Shown here: piece by piece, positions 14,090 through 20,262 of the stretch
Layout of the letters: each line of letters starts with the position of its first letter
Numbering within the stretch: the stretch's first letter is position 1
The notes under the pieces: generated by a model
The model's input: only the letters and a program-made list of their open reading frames with translations
What the model was told of the DNA's origin: nothing
Database searches by the model: none
Position numbers and translations under genes: made by a program
From: Synergistales bacterium Syner_01
GTDB taxonomy: Bacteria > Synergistota > Synergistia > Synergistales > Aminobacteriaceae
Direction: 5' to 3'
DNA length: 20,262 bases
NCBI GenBank assembly: GCA_001604435.1
Contig: LVBO01000176.1
Span: 1 to 20,262, forward strand

Positions 14090-15394
14090 CTACTGCGCGT
14101 CGGCATTCTCTCGAAGCAGCATCTCCTGCAACAAAGGAATATCCACGAAGAGCGGATCCCCGTCGTCGATCAGGGGCAGTCCTCCGGCCACGCGCCCCCA
14201 CGCGTTCAGCAACTCGAAGGACGGCTCCGGCGCAATGGAAAGAGCACCGCAGACAGCAAGGACATCCGCTCGAGGCCAGAGCATTTTCGTCGCCAGGCGC
14301 GCCATGAATTCGCTGTGGACGTCGTCCAGAGATTCAAGGGGATCGATGTCGTCGGTGTCGAACACCCTCCCCTTGAATTCGAGAGTTCCATCGCTCTCCA
14401 TCGCCGTAATGCACTCTTCGGCAAGAACGGTGAGTTTTTTAATGGGCGTCGCCAGCAGAAAGGGGTCCGGGAGCGCTTGGACCGGCAACTTTACGCCGTT
14501 CCCCAGCGAAGGATTCGCTCCTTTATAAATGAGATTCAAAGGCGAACGGTTCTTATGTATAAGGATACCGTCGCCGAATTTCTCCTTGTACCCTGCGAGG
14601 AAAAGACGTTCAAACTTCTCCGGTTCGCGGCGCGAAAGCGTACCGGGAATGAGTTCAGGGTGCAGAAAAAGCCACTGAAGAGCCACTTCGCCGGGGATCG
14701 GTTGATCCCGGGAAACATAGAGCGAGATGATCGCGTTGAACGTCTCGGCACAGAAGCGATCGGTGAAATCCACCCATTCTGGGATTTCGGCGTAATCGCC
14801 CTTGAGGACCCATTCTGTTGCAAGGAGATTATTGCAGTACCCGCGAAATGAACGATGTTCGCCGTAGACATGCAGCAAACGCCGCACTTCCGAGACAAGC
14901 TCGTTGCGCTCCTGGTGGGAGACGTACCCTCTCGGTCCGTCCACAAAGAGCCGGCGCTCGATACCGTAAAGGAAGAGAAACGGCCATGCGGGGTCCGCAC
15001 GACCGAAACGCCCTTCTCCGAGCCAACGCAGATAGGCTCCGCGCTGCTCCGGGCTCATCGTCTCGTAGCGGGGCTGAATCTCCTTCACCGGCGACGAGGG
15101 CGTCCCCTCCGGAGCAACCTCCAGATCCGGATTGATGAGGCAGCCTTCGTTTGCGCCGGTGAAATCACGCATTCTTTCGCCTACGTACACCATCCCGTCC
15201 TCGACGGAATAGCCTCTGCAGATAAATGATTGCCCGGGCTCGAGCCACTGATACGACGCGGTTTTCGAGCCGCTTCGGAAATTCTCCGCGTCACCCGAAA
15301 GAACCAGAGTCTCGGTGCGTTTCGGAACTCCGAAGTAGGATTTGATAAAGCGAACCAGAAGTGCGGCGATCACAAGAAAGACAATAAACTCCAC
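14090..15394 (-). CDS. Membrane-anchored TerB_N domain protein
   Basis: A 434-aa protein. Residues 2-20 (EFIVFLVIAALLVRFI) form a single N-terminal membrane anchor. From about 45 the TerB_N domain is recognisable: WLEPGQSFICRGY, DGMVYVGERM, GCLINPDLEV, RYETMSPEQRGAYLRWLGEG, FLFLYGIERRLFVD and EVRRLLHVYGEHRSFRGY. The C-terminal half (from about 215) is less conserved and contains ALQWLFLHPELIPGTL and the acidic stretch DTDDIDPLES. TerB_N occurs in proteins related to tellurite-resistance/stress modules, but its molecular role is not known. No other ter gene is present. The start is a GTG at 15394 preceded by AAGAGGG at a 7-base distance. It follows the DUF2157 gene by 110 bases on the same strand. 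Confidence 0.82.
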   Translation of the reverse strand: MEFIVFLVIAALLVRFIKSYFGVPKRTETLVLSGDAENFRSGSKTASYQWLEPGQSFICRGYSVEDGMVYVGERMRDFTGANEGCLINPDLEVAPEGTPSSPVKEIQPRYETMSPEQRGAYLRWLGEGRFGRADPAWPFLFLYGIERRLFVDGPRGYVSHQERNELVSEVRRLLHVYGEHRSFRGYCNNLLATEWVLKGDYAEIPEWVDFTDRFCAETFNAIISLYVSRDQPIPGEVALQWLFLHPELIPGTLSRREPEKFERLFLAGYKEKFGDGILIHKNRSPLNLIYKGANPSLGNGVKLPVQALPDPFLLATPIKKLTVLAEECITAMESDGTLEFKGRVFDTDDIDPLESLDDVHSEFMARLATKMLWPRADVLAVCGALSIAPEPSFELLNAWGRVAGGLPLIDDGDPLFVDIPLLQEMLLRENADAQ

Positions 15395-15504
15395 GTTTTT
15401 TCCCTCTTTTCAACAGGACCTCTTCGATTAAGGCCCTTCTCTGGATATCCACGGATCTCTTCGCGGACGACGCATCTCCGAATCGTCAGTCGCTCGGATG
15501 GGAG

Positions 15505-16539
15505 TCAATCATTTCTCTCAAGGAAATTCCGTAGTTCGGGGGAGAGAAAGGAGCGTAAAAACGCCGTAATCTGTTTTTCCTTCTTCTGCCAGCGTATTCC
15601 GAGCCAAATGACAAAAAAACCGGCAAACGAAAGAACAAACGGAAAGACTGTGCTGTCGCTGAACACTCTCCATGTTAAATGTCCGATATATCCCGCGGCT
15701 CCGAACCCGCCGAAGACGGCGAAGGCTCTTCGGGAGAGAATGGCTCCTATGGCTATAAGAAAAATGTTGATGCAAAAGTAGAGAAACTTCCCCAGCTCGC
15801 TATCGGAGTCCATAAGAGAGAGTCCGCCCCAGAAAGCGGCGAGACCGCACAGGTAGAGCCAAAAGGCGAAATCCTTCCGCGAACGCGTACGAAAATCGAC
15901 GAAAACGGAAAGGAAGAGAACTGCCAGCCCGAACCAGAGGGAAACCGTCCGCCGCAACTCCCATGTAAGATCTTCATTGTGGAAGAGGAAGGGGGCCAGG
16001 TCCATGCTCATGTACCAGAGCGTCACGGCCACCGGCATCACCATGAAGGGCAGTTTCCAGCGCCATAAAAGAGCGACTGCGACCGCCAAGGTCGCAAGTT
16101 CCATCGACAGCCAGCGCCAGTCGATGTACACGTGATACTCCCGATAGATTCTGTCCCCATCCCAATAGCCGAGCGCGTTTTGAAGGCCGTAGATCGCAAG
16201 CGGGACCAAAGCCACTACGAATGCACCGAGAATACCCGCGGGAATGGAGAGCCCCGGTTTCTTCATAAAATACGCCAGAAAGAAGAGCCCTGCAAGCGCA
16301 TAGGCAAGCGAGATAGCAAAAATGCCCCATCCCCCGAAAAGCTCCCACCCCTGCGTCATGAAGAGCGTCATCGCGCCGATCGCGATCAGTCCTCCAAGAT
16401 AGTAGAGGATATGCGCCATGCGGAAGGAGGGAACCTCGCGCATCTCCTCGGAAAGAAAATTCCATAGGGACTCCGCCTGCTCTTCGGAAAGAATCCCCTT
16501 CTTCGCCGCGCTTCTCAAATCGTCCCTGCCGATATTCAT
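15505..16539 (-). CDS. DUF2157 family integral membrane protein
   Basis: A 344-aa protein. The N-terminal soluble segment (DDLRSAAKKGILSEEQAESLWNF broken over residues about 5-30) is the DUF2157 signature: a helix with G-I-x-S-x-x-Q-A. It is followed by nine or ten hydrophobic segments from MAHILYYLGGLIAIGAMTLF (about 41-60) to FAGFFVIWLGIRW near the C-terminus. The function of the family is unknown. ATG 16539 is chosen because DUF2157 homology begins there; an open frame runs 51 codons further upstream, but it overlaps the putative promoter and does not look like protein of this family. The ribosome binding site is weak (GGTGG). Likely first gene of the leftward unit that continues into TerB_N and the broken glycosylase. 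Confidence 0.85.
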   Translation of the reverse strand: MNIGRDDLRSAAKKGILSEEQAESLWNFLSEEMREVPSFRMAHILYYLGGLIAIGAMTLFMTQGWELFGGWGIFAISLAYALAGLFFLAYFMKKPGLSIPAGILGAFVVALVPLAIYGLQNALGYWDGDRIYREYHVYIDWRWLSMELATLAVAVALLWRWKLPFMVMPVAVTLWYMSMDLAPFLFHNEDLTWELRRTVSLWFGLAVLFLSVFVDFRTRSRKDFAFWLYLCGLAAFWGGLSLMDSDSELGKFLYFCINIFLIAIGAILSRRAFAVFGGFGAAGYIGHLTWRVFSDSTVFPFVLSFAGFFVIWLGIRWQKKEKQITAFLRSFLSPELRNFLERND

Positions 16540-16580
16540 CTCTCGTCCACCCCCCGGAAAAGATCTGTCGCCATATTCGT

Positions 16581-16608
16581 ATTCTACCTCATAATCGGAC
16601 TCTTTCCA
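16581..16608 (-). promoter_or_regulatory. Putative promoter for the DUF2157 gene
   Basis: Minus strand: TGGAAA (16608-16603), 16-base spacer, TAGAAT (16586-16581), about 42 bases upstream of ATG 16539. Four of six and five of six consensus matches. Confidence 0.45.
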
Positions 16609-16645
16609 GAGCATCTTTTCTCTACTTGGGCGGTGGATTTTTTTC

Positions 16646-16697
16646 TCCGGATGAAATAGACTGGAGTAAGAGAGCGCATCGGGCTTTTTCATCCGGA
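16646..16697. repeat. Perfect 11-bp inverted repeat in the slyD leader
   Basis: TCCGGATGAAA (16646-16656) and TTTCATCCGGA (16687-16697) are exact reverse complements 30 bases apart, between the divergent DUF2157 and FKBP genes. In RNA they could form a long-loop stem. In DNA they could be paired operator half-sites. A run of seven T (16638-16644) precedes the left arm. Confidence 0.6.
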
Positions 16698-16738
16698 AAG
16701 TGCGCGCTTCCGGTTCCGGCCGGGGAAAGGAGAAACGA

Positions 16739-17164
16739 ATGATAGCGAAGAAGGGTTCAAAAGTTAAAGTCCACTATACGGGCACTCTGAAAAACGGAGA
16801 CATCTTCGACTCATCCGAAGGACGAGCCCCCCTGGAGTTCACCGTCGGCGCAGGACAGATGATTCCCGGTTTCGACAAGGGCGTTGAAGGCATGACCGCC
16901 GGAGAGAAGAAGACCATCACACTGCCCCCCGAGGAAGCCTACGGCGAAAAGAGAGACGACATGCTCTTCAGAGTCTCGCGTGAAGCCCTTCCGGAAGGAT
17001 ACACCCCATCCGTCGGCGACCCCCTCAGAGTAGCCACCGATGACGGAGGCGCACTCAATGTCTTTATCAGCGAGATGGACGAGGAAGGCATCACACTGGA
17101 CGGGAATCACCGTCTCGCAGGGGAAGAACTCACTTTCGAAGTGACCATGGTGGAAATAGCCTGA
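16739..17164 (+). CDS. slyD: FKBP-type peptidyl-prolyl cis-trans isomerase, SlyD-like
   Basis: A 141-aa protein with no signal peptide, so it is expected in the cytoplasm. The FKBP fold is interrupted by the IF (insert-in-flap) chaperone domain, as in SlyD. The N-terminal strand is VKVHYTGTLKNGDIFDSS. Then come PLEFTVGAGQMIPGFDKGVE and GMTAGEKKTITLPPEEAYGE. The IF domain (about 72-122) includes LPEGYTPSVGDPLRV and FISEMDEEGITLDGNH, and the final FKBP strand is LTFEVTMVEIA. It catalyses cis/trans isomerisation of X-Pro bonds and helps folding. The His/Cys-rich metal-binding tail of E. coli SlyD is absent, as in many short SlyD proteins. ATG 16739 follows AAAGGAG. Confidence 0.92.
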   Translation: MIAKKGSKVKVHYTGTLKNGDIFDSSEGRAPLEFTVGAGQMIPGFDKGVEGMTAGEKKTITLPPEEAYGEKRDDMLFRVSREALPEGYTPSVGDPLRVATDDGGALNVFISEMDEEGITLDGNHRLAGEELTFEVTMVEIA

Positions 17165-17178
17165 GAAACACAATGAAA

Positions 17179-17228
17179 AAGAGGAGGCCGCAGCGAAGAA
17201 CCACGCCCGCGCCTCCTCTTTTTATTTC
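17179..17228 (+). terminator. Rho-independent terminator after slyD
   Basis: A 10-bp stem, AAGAGGAGGC (17179-17188) with GCCTCCTCTT (17211-17220), has a 22-base loop and is followed by TTTATTT. It begins 14 bases after the slyD stop. The run of A before the left arm gives T residues on the other strand too. Confidence 0.85.
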
Positions 17229-17237
17229 CCGGGAAAT
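17224..17237. repeat. Perfect 14-bp palindrome upstream of the photolyase gene
   Basis: ATTTCCCGGGAAAT is its own reverse complement. It lies between the slyD terminator and the photolyase ribosome binding site (about 17248-17252), where an operator or transcript hairpin could act on the photolyase gene. Confidence 0.6.
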
Positions 17238-17260
17238 ACACGCGAAAGGAGAGACAGGGT

Positions 17261-18670
17261 ATGCTCTTTCAGTTCTCCGCACCCTTTCTTCGAAGAACAC
17301 GCCTGCTTCGCAATGGAAAACCCGGCGGAGGGCCTGTACTCTATTGGATGAGTCGCGAGCAACGAGCGGAAGACAACTGGCCTCTCCTTGCAGCAGCGCA
17401 CGCAGCCTCCTCTCTTCACCGCCCTCTCGTCTGTCTTTTCTGCTTCGCCCCTTCTTTCACTCACGCTCAGGAAAACCACTACTCCTTCCTTATCAAAGGC
17501 TTGAAAGAAACATCCCGTCAAATGCGCAAATATAATACTCTATTAAAAATGCTATACGGCGAGCCCGGGATAACTGTCGGTTCACTCGCTGCGGAACTCG
17601 ATGCGGCGCTTGTCGTGGTCGATTTCGATCCCTACCCTCAAAAACGCCCGTGGAGAAGCGAATTCCTCGAAAGAGTGTCCTCCCCTGTCTACGAGGTCGA
17701 CGGACATAACGTGATTCCGGCGTGGAACGCCTCGCCGAAAAAGGAGTACAGCGCCGCGACGTTCCGAAAAAAGGTCCGCCCTCTTCTCGACTCTTTCCTT
17801 GAGGAATACCCCGCGTTCCCGGAGCTCCCTCCGGCGGAAGGTATCGATACTCCGTCGTTCCTCGCACTCGAAGAGGCGGCCGCACGATTCATACCGAACA
17901 CTGCGGAAGCGCAAACACCGTGCCACTCGCCAGGGTCTTCCGCCGCCAGAGACGCCATGCGACGATTCCTGTCCGAAAAACTTCAGAAGTACGACATTCA
18001 AAGGAACAATCCAGCGCTGTGCGCGGTCTCGGACCTTTCCCCGTGGTTGCACTTCGGCCAACTCTCTCCGCAACGCGTCGCGCTGGAGACAATGAAAACA
18101 CCGCCCACCTCCGCAAGGGACACTTTTCTCGACGAACTTATCGTGCGCCGCGAACTGGCGGATAACTTTTGCCTTTATGAGCCGATGGCCGGAACGTACG
18201 AAGGGCTTCCCGAGTGGTCCCGGAAGACGCTTGCCGCTCACGCCGGCGACCCCAGACCGAGAGTCTACAGTATGACGGAGCTTGAAGAAGCCCGAACCGC
18301 CGACCCTCTATGGAATGCCGCGCAAAAAGAGATGGTGTGGAAGGGAAAGATGCATGGATGGATGAGGATGTATTGGGCGAAGAAAATCCTCGAATGGACC
18401 GAGACGCCGGAAGAAGCATTCGAACGCGCGCTCACTCTCAACGACAGATACGAGTTGGACGGACGCGACCCGAACGGTATAGCAGGCGTTTCATGGGCGA
18501 TCGGCGGTCTTCATGACAGACCCTGGGTGAAACGCCCGGTTTTCGGGATGGTCCGCTATATGAACGACAAGGGGGCGGCAAGAAAGTTTCGCGTAAATGA
18601 CTATATAGGAAGCGTCGAAGCGTACATATCGAACAAGAAGTCGGAGCAACCACATAAAGATCAGTTTTAG
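17261..18670 (+). CDS. phr: Class II CPD photolyase (deoxyribodipyrimidine photolyase)
   Basis: A 469-aa FAD-dependent enzyme that splits cyclobutane pyrimidine dimers using blue/near-UV light. Class II landmarks in order: LYWMSREQRAEDNWPLLAAA (about 27-46), ALVVVDFDPYPQ, YEVDGHNVIPAWNASPKKEY, LSPWLHFGQLSPQRV, FLDELIVRRELADNFCLYEP, DPLWNAAQKEMVWKGKMHGW, RMYWAKKILEWTETPEEAF, and YELDGRDPNGIAGVSWAIGG followed by LHDRPWVKRPVFG. These cover the flavin pocket and the DNA-binding surface, and nothing is missing. Length is normal for the class. The start ATG 17261 follows AAAGGAGAG. It lies just after the slyD terminator, leaving little space for a separate promoter, so readthrough or a promoter within the terminator region is likely. 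Confidence 0.96.
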   Translation: MLFQFSAPFLRRTRLLRNGKPGGGPVLYWMSREQRAEDNWPLLAAAHAASSLHRPLVCLFCFAPSFTHAQENHYSFLIKGLKETSRQMRKYNTLLKMLYGEPGITVGSLAAELDAALVVVDFDPYPQKRPWRSEFLERVSSPVYEVDGHNVIPAWNASPKKEYSAATFRKKVRPLLDSFLEEYPAFPELPPAEGIDTPSFLALEEAAARFIPNTAEAQTPCHSPGSSAARDAMRRFLSEKLQKYDIQRNNPALCAVSDLSPWLHFGQLSPQRVALETMKTPPTSARDTFLDELIVRRELADNFCLYEPMAGTYEGLPEWSRKTLAAHAGDPRPRVYSMTELEEARTADPLWNAAQKEMVWKGKMHGWMRMYWAKKILEWTETPEEAFERALTLNDRYELDGRDPNGIAGVSWAIGGLHDRPWVKRPVFGMVRYMNDKGAARKFRVNDYIGSVEAYISNKKSEQPHKDQF

Positions 18671-18787
18671 TCAGTTACTTCATACACATCATTGCGCAAA
18701 ATTACACCTGCACGCCTCTTCGGTATCACAACAAGAAGCAACTTCTCTTTCCACAACGAGAGAACCGATAGAGCCCCCGAAAATAAG

Positions 18788-18840
18788 AAAAAAACCGCCG
18801 CCGGGTTGAGACGACATTCTCTCCCTGACGGCGGTTTTTA
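18788..18840. terminator. Bidirectional terminator between phr and bioY
   Basis: An 11-bp stem, AAAAACCGCCG (18790-18800) with CGGCGGTTTTT (18829-18839), has a 28-base loop. It ends in T runs on both strands and lies between the convergent photolyase (ends 18670) and bioY (ends 18869) genes. The rest of 18671-18787 holds nothing I can identify. Confidence 0.85.
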
Positions 18841-18868
18841 ATTCGAGCGTCGCGGAAAAATCGACGCG

Positions 18869-19459
18869 TTACGGCTTTTCTCTTGTAAGCTTTCCGTGAA
18901 ACGACGCCCTTCGAAGATCAGCTCCGCTCAAACCCAGAAGCGGACGGGTCTTTAAGGCCACAAGAGCAGCCACGCCTCCCTTGAGAAGATCAGGAAGCAA
19001 AAAAGGCAGCACGCCGATCTTCAGTACCTGATACACACCGAGGTTCTTTCCGGCCAGGTAGTTGAGATTGAGATAGAGCACCGAGGCGCCAAGAAGATAG
19101 ATCATCGTTATGCCCGCACATGCAGCCAAAGCGAAACGGAGCACGCCTCCGTCTTCCTTCATTGAAATCCGACCAACGATCCAAGCTGTCGCCGGGTAGG
19201 AGAGAAGGTAGCCGAACGAGGGAGAGAAGACGGAGCCGAGCCCTCCACCACTGCTGAAAACAGGGAGTCCGGCAAGACCGAGAATCAGGTAGAGAACTTG
19301 CGAAAGCATTCCATATTTCGGGCCAAGCATAAACCCGGCGAGAAGAACGATCAACACCTGAAGCGTCAGCGGAACAAACGGAAACGGAATACGAAGAAAC
19401 GTCCCGACAACAGTAAGACCGGCAAAAAAACCGGCAAGAATCCACCCTTTGTACTTCAT
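18869..19459 (-). CDS. bioY: Biotin transporter BioY (ECF-type S component)
   Basis: A 196-aa integral membrane protein with about six hydrophobic segments. Family landmarks are FLRIPFPFVPLTLQVLIVLL (about 22-41), GFMLGPKYGMLSQVLYLILG, then LAGLPVFSSGGGLGSVFSP with SFGYLLSYPATAWIVG, and later LPFLLPDLLKGGVAALVA. BioY binds biotin and works alone or with the energising EcfA/A'/T module, which is not in this window. ATG 19459 is supported by GGGGGAG upstream. The gene is monocistronic, with its own promoter and a BirA-like dyad upstream (19478-19519) and a terminator downstream. This suggests repression when biotin is plentiful. Confidence 0.95.
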   Translation of the reverse strand: MKYKGWILAGFFAGLTVVGTFLRIPFPFVPLTLQVLIVLLAGFMLGPKYGMLSQVLYLILGLAGLPVFSSGGGLGSVFSPSFGYLLSYPATAWIVGRISMKEDGGVLRFALAACAGITMIYLLGASVLYLNLNYLAGKNLGVYQVLKIGVLPFLLPDLLKGGVAALVALKTRPLLGLSGADLRRASFHGKLTREKP

Positions 19460-19477
19460 GCACCACTCCCCCTGTCT

Positions 19478-19519
19478 ATGTCACCCGAATATAATACCGG
19501 TTGACATGTTTTTTTGCAA
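19478..19519 (-). promoter_or_regulatory. bioY promoter overlapped by a BirA-like operator
   Basis: Minus strand: TTGCAA (19519-19514), 17-base spacer, TATTAT (19496-19491). A dyad spans the -10 box: ATGTCACCC (19478-19486) and GGTTGACAT (19499-19507), complementary at 8 of 9 positions across a 12-base centre. From memory, BirA sites have half-sites like TTGTnAACC and GGTTnACAA spaced 14-16 bases; these half-sites are similar, but the spacing is shorter. Position and target gene make a biotin-responsive repressor likely. Confidence 0.6.
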
Positions 19520-19714
19520 CCTTTTTCTTTTTACCTGTGAGGAATTCCCCTCTCCACAGAAGAATAGACTGCACAAAAACACTCGCACCAGGTGAAGCTA
19601 CGTGAAATCAGAGATCCAGTCCTTCTGTTTTCTTCCGAAGAAAATCCCCGATACTACCTCAACACAACAGTTGGATCAGATTACCGAGTACAAAGAGGCC
19701 GTCCTATACTGACC
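19520..19714. other. AT-rich spacer upstream of bioY, no gene seen
   Basis: The stretch contains only a short inverted repeat, TTTTCTTC-C-GAAGAAAA (19628-19644), and no coding frame with protein-like features. It separates the bioY promoter from the IS21-like remnant. Confidence 0.4.
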
Positions 19715-20130
19715 TTAATTTTGACGGTCGCTCTTCTGTTGTGAAACGTCATGATCATTCTCTTGTGTATTGCCAGTGAGATCGATACTGCAGTGATTTT
19801 GACACTCTTCACCTGACAACTTTTTGAACGAACGACAGCCGAAAATTGACCACCTGACCGCGGCTTCGCCGTCGTGAACGAACACCATGACAACGAAACC
19901 GGAGGGAAAGGATCCTCAGGGTGGACCAATACGAATACATACGGACCGCGCAACGAGCGTACGGCAAGAACATGAGCGAAATAGCCAGGGAAACCGAGCA
20001 TTCGCGAAACACCGTAAAAAGTTCTTCGGGGGGGAATTGACAGATACTCTCCGAGGAAGACGCAACCTTTCCCGGTGCTCGGACCCCCTATCACGAGATC
20101 ATCTACCCGACATTCCGCACTGACATTTAG
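19715..20130 (+). mobile_element. Decayed left end of an IS21-family insertion sequence
   Basis: The noncoding part contains three copies of a short motif, AATTTTGAC (19717-19725), GATTTTGAC (19795-19803) and AAAATTGAC (19842-19850). The last continues into GACCACCTGACC. Multiple terminal repeats of this sort are typical of IS21-family ends. The start of istA follows at 19921. No istB and no right end are seen, so only a fragment survives. The exact outer boundary cannot be fixed. Confidence 0.55.
19921..20130 (+). pseudogene. istA: IS21 transposase IstA, N-terminal fragment with frameshifts
   Basis: From GTG 19921 the frame reads VDQYEYIRTAQRAYGK, then MSEIARETEHSRNTVK, the helix-turn-helix N-terminus of IS21 IstA (SD-like GGAGG at 19901-19905). 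The reading frame is then lost at an A5 run (about 20015). It resumes in another frame as DRYSPRKTQPFPVLGP (about 20039-20085) after a G7 run, and shifts again at a C5 run to YHEIIYP, ending at TAG 20128-20130. The remaining about 400 residues, including the DDE catalytic core, are absent, so the protein cannot be functional. All three shifts fall in homopolymer runs, so base-calling errors could add to real decay, but the truncation is real either way. Confidence 0.8.
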
Positions 20131-20142
20131 AGTTTTTTGTAT

Positions 20143-20262
20143 TTATCCATATGCGTTCGCTGAGTCGGCGTCCATGTAGTACCGTTCGAAGTTTTTCCCC
20201 AATAAAGCGAGCACCCGCTTGAGCGTGTCGTTCAGGTTCATCACGCGGTGGGTTCGTTTTCC
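20143..20262 (-). CDS. C-terminal end of an unidentified protein (partial, runs off the window)
   Basis: The minus-strand frame is open from the window edge to TAA at 20145-20143, giving 39 residues that look protein-like: VMNLNDTLKRVLALLGKNF followed by ERYYMDADSANAYG. I do not recognise the family. The predicted helix plus position next to IS debris would allow a transposase tail, but that is speculation. The fragment is too short for a firm call. Confidence 0.4.
   Translation of the reverse strand, partial: GKRTHRVMNLNDTLKRVLALLGKNFERYYMDADSANAYG

Noticed and set aside
1..20262. CRISPR array, tRNA or rRNA genes
   Set aside because: I saw no regularly spaced repeats, no tRNA-like cloverleaf with a CCA or T-loop consensus, and no rRNA-like conserved blocks on either strand.

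Overview
The window looks like chromosomal DNA of an anaerobic, fairly GC-rich, motile bacterium. The gene set (group C sensory [FeFe]-hydrogenase with a SpoIIE-type phosphatase, CitB-like regulators, several chemoreceptors, HD-GYP protein, BioY, YitT, class II photolyase) would fit a member of the Synergistota or a relative in the Firmicutes. That placement is inference from gene content only, with no marker gene to prove it.

Left third (1-7435, all + strand): signalling. A chemoreceptor tail enters from the left edge and ends at a near-perfect terminator. An AT-richer stretch follows, with a candidate 28-residue membrane peptide, two tandem paralogous CitB/DctR-like regulators that have both lost the phospho-acceptor Asp (Asn in one, Glu in the other), and a CheW C-terminal remnant. 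Composition then returns to GC-rich with a complete chemoreceptor and a PAS-GAF-PAS-PAS-HD-GYP protein predicted to degrade c-di-GMP.

Middle (7506-12893, - strand): first, a three-gene operon read from 10668 down to 7506, joined by two ATGA overlaps: a thioredoxin-fold [2Fe-2S] ferredoxin, a sensory [FeFe]-hydrogenase with a C-terminal PAS domain, and a SpoIIE/PP2C-like phosphatase. Its hydrogenase has several H-cluster substitutions, so it is probably a redox or H2 sensor that signals through protein dephosphorylation. Upstream lie an NDH-2-like FAD oxidoreductase and a YitT membrane protein, closed by a clear terminator.

Right part (13217-16539, - strand): a DUF2157 membrane protein, a membrane-anchored TerB_N protein, a hypoxanthine-DNA glycosylase gene broken by an internal deletion/frameshift, and a small DUF6868 membrane protein. 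Divergent from these, on the + strand, are an SlyD-like FKBP prolyl isomerase and a class II CPD photolyase. A - strand bioY follows, with a well-formed promoter overlapped by a BirA-like dyad.

The right end (about 19715-20130) is a decayed left end of an IS21-family element with a frameshifted istA start, followed by the C-terminus of an unidentified - strand gene that runs off the window.

The most distinctive elements are the hydrogenase-phosphatase sensory operon and the tandem pseudo-receiver regulators next to a possible micropeptide.
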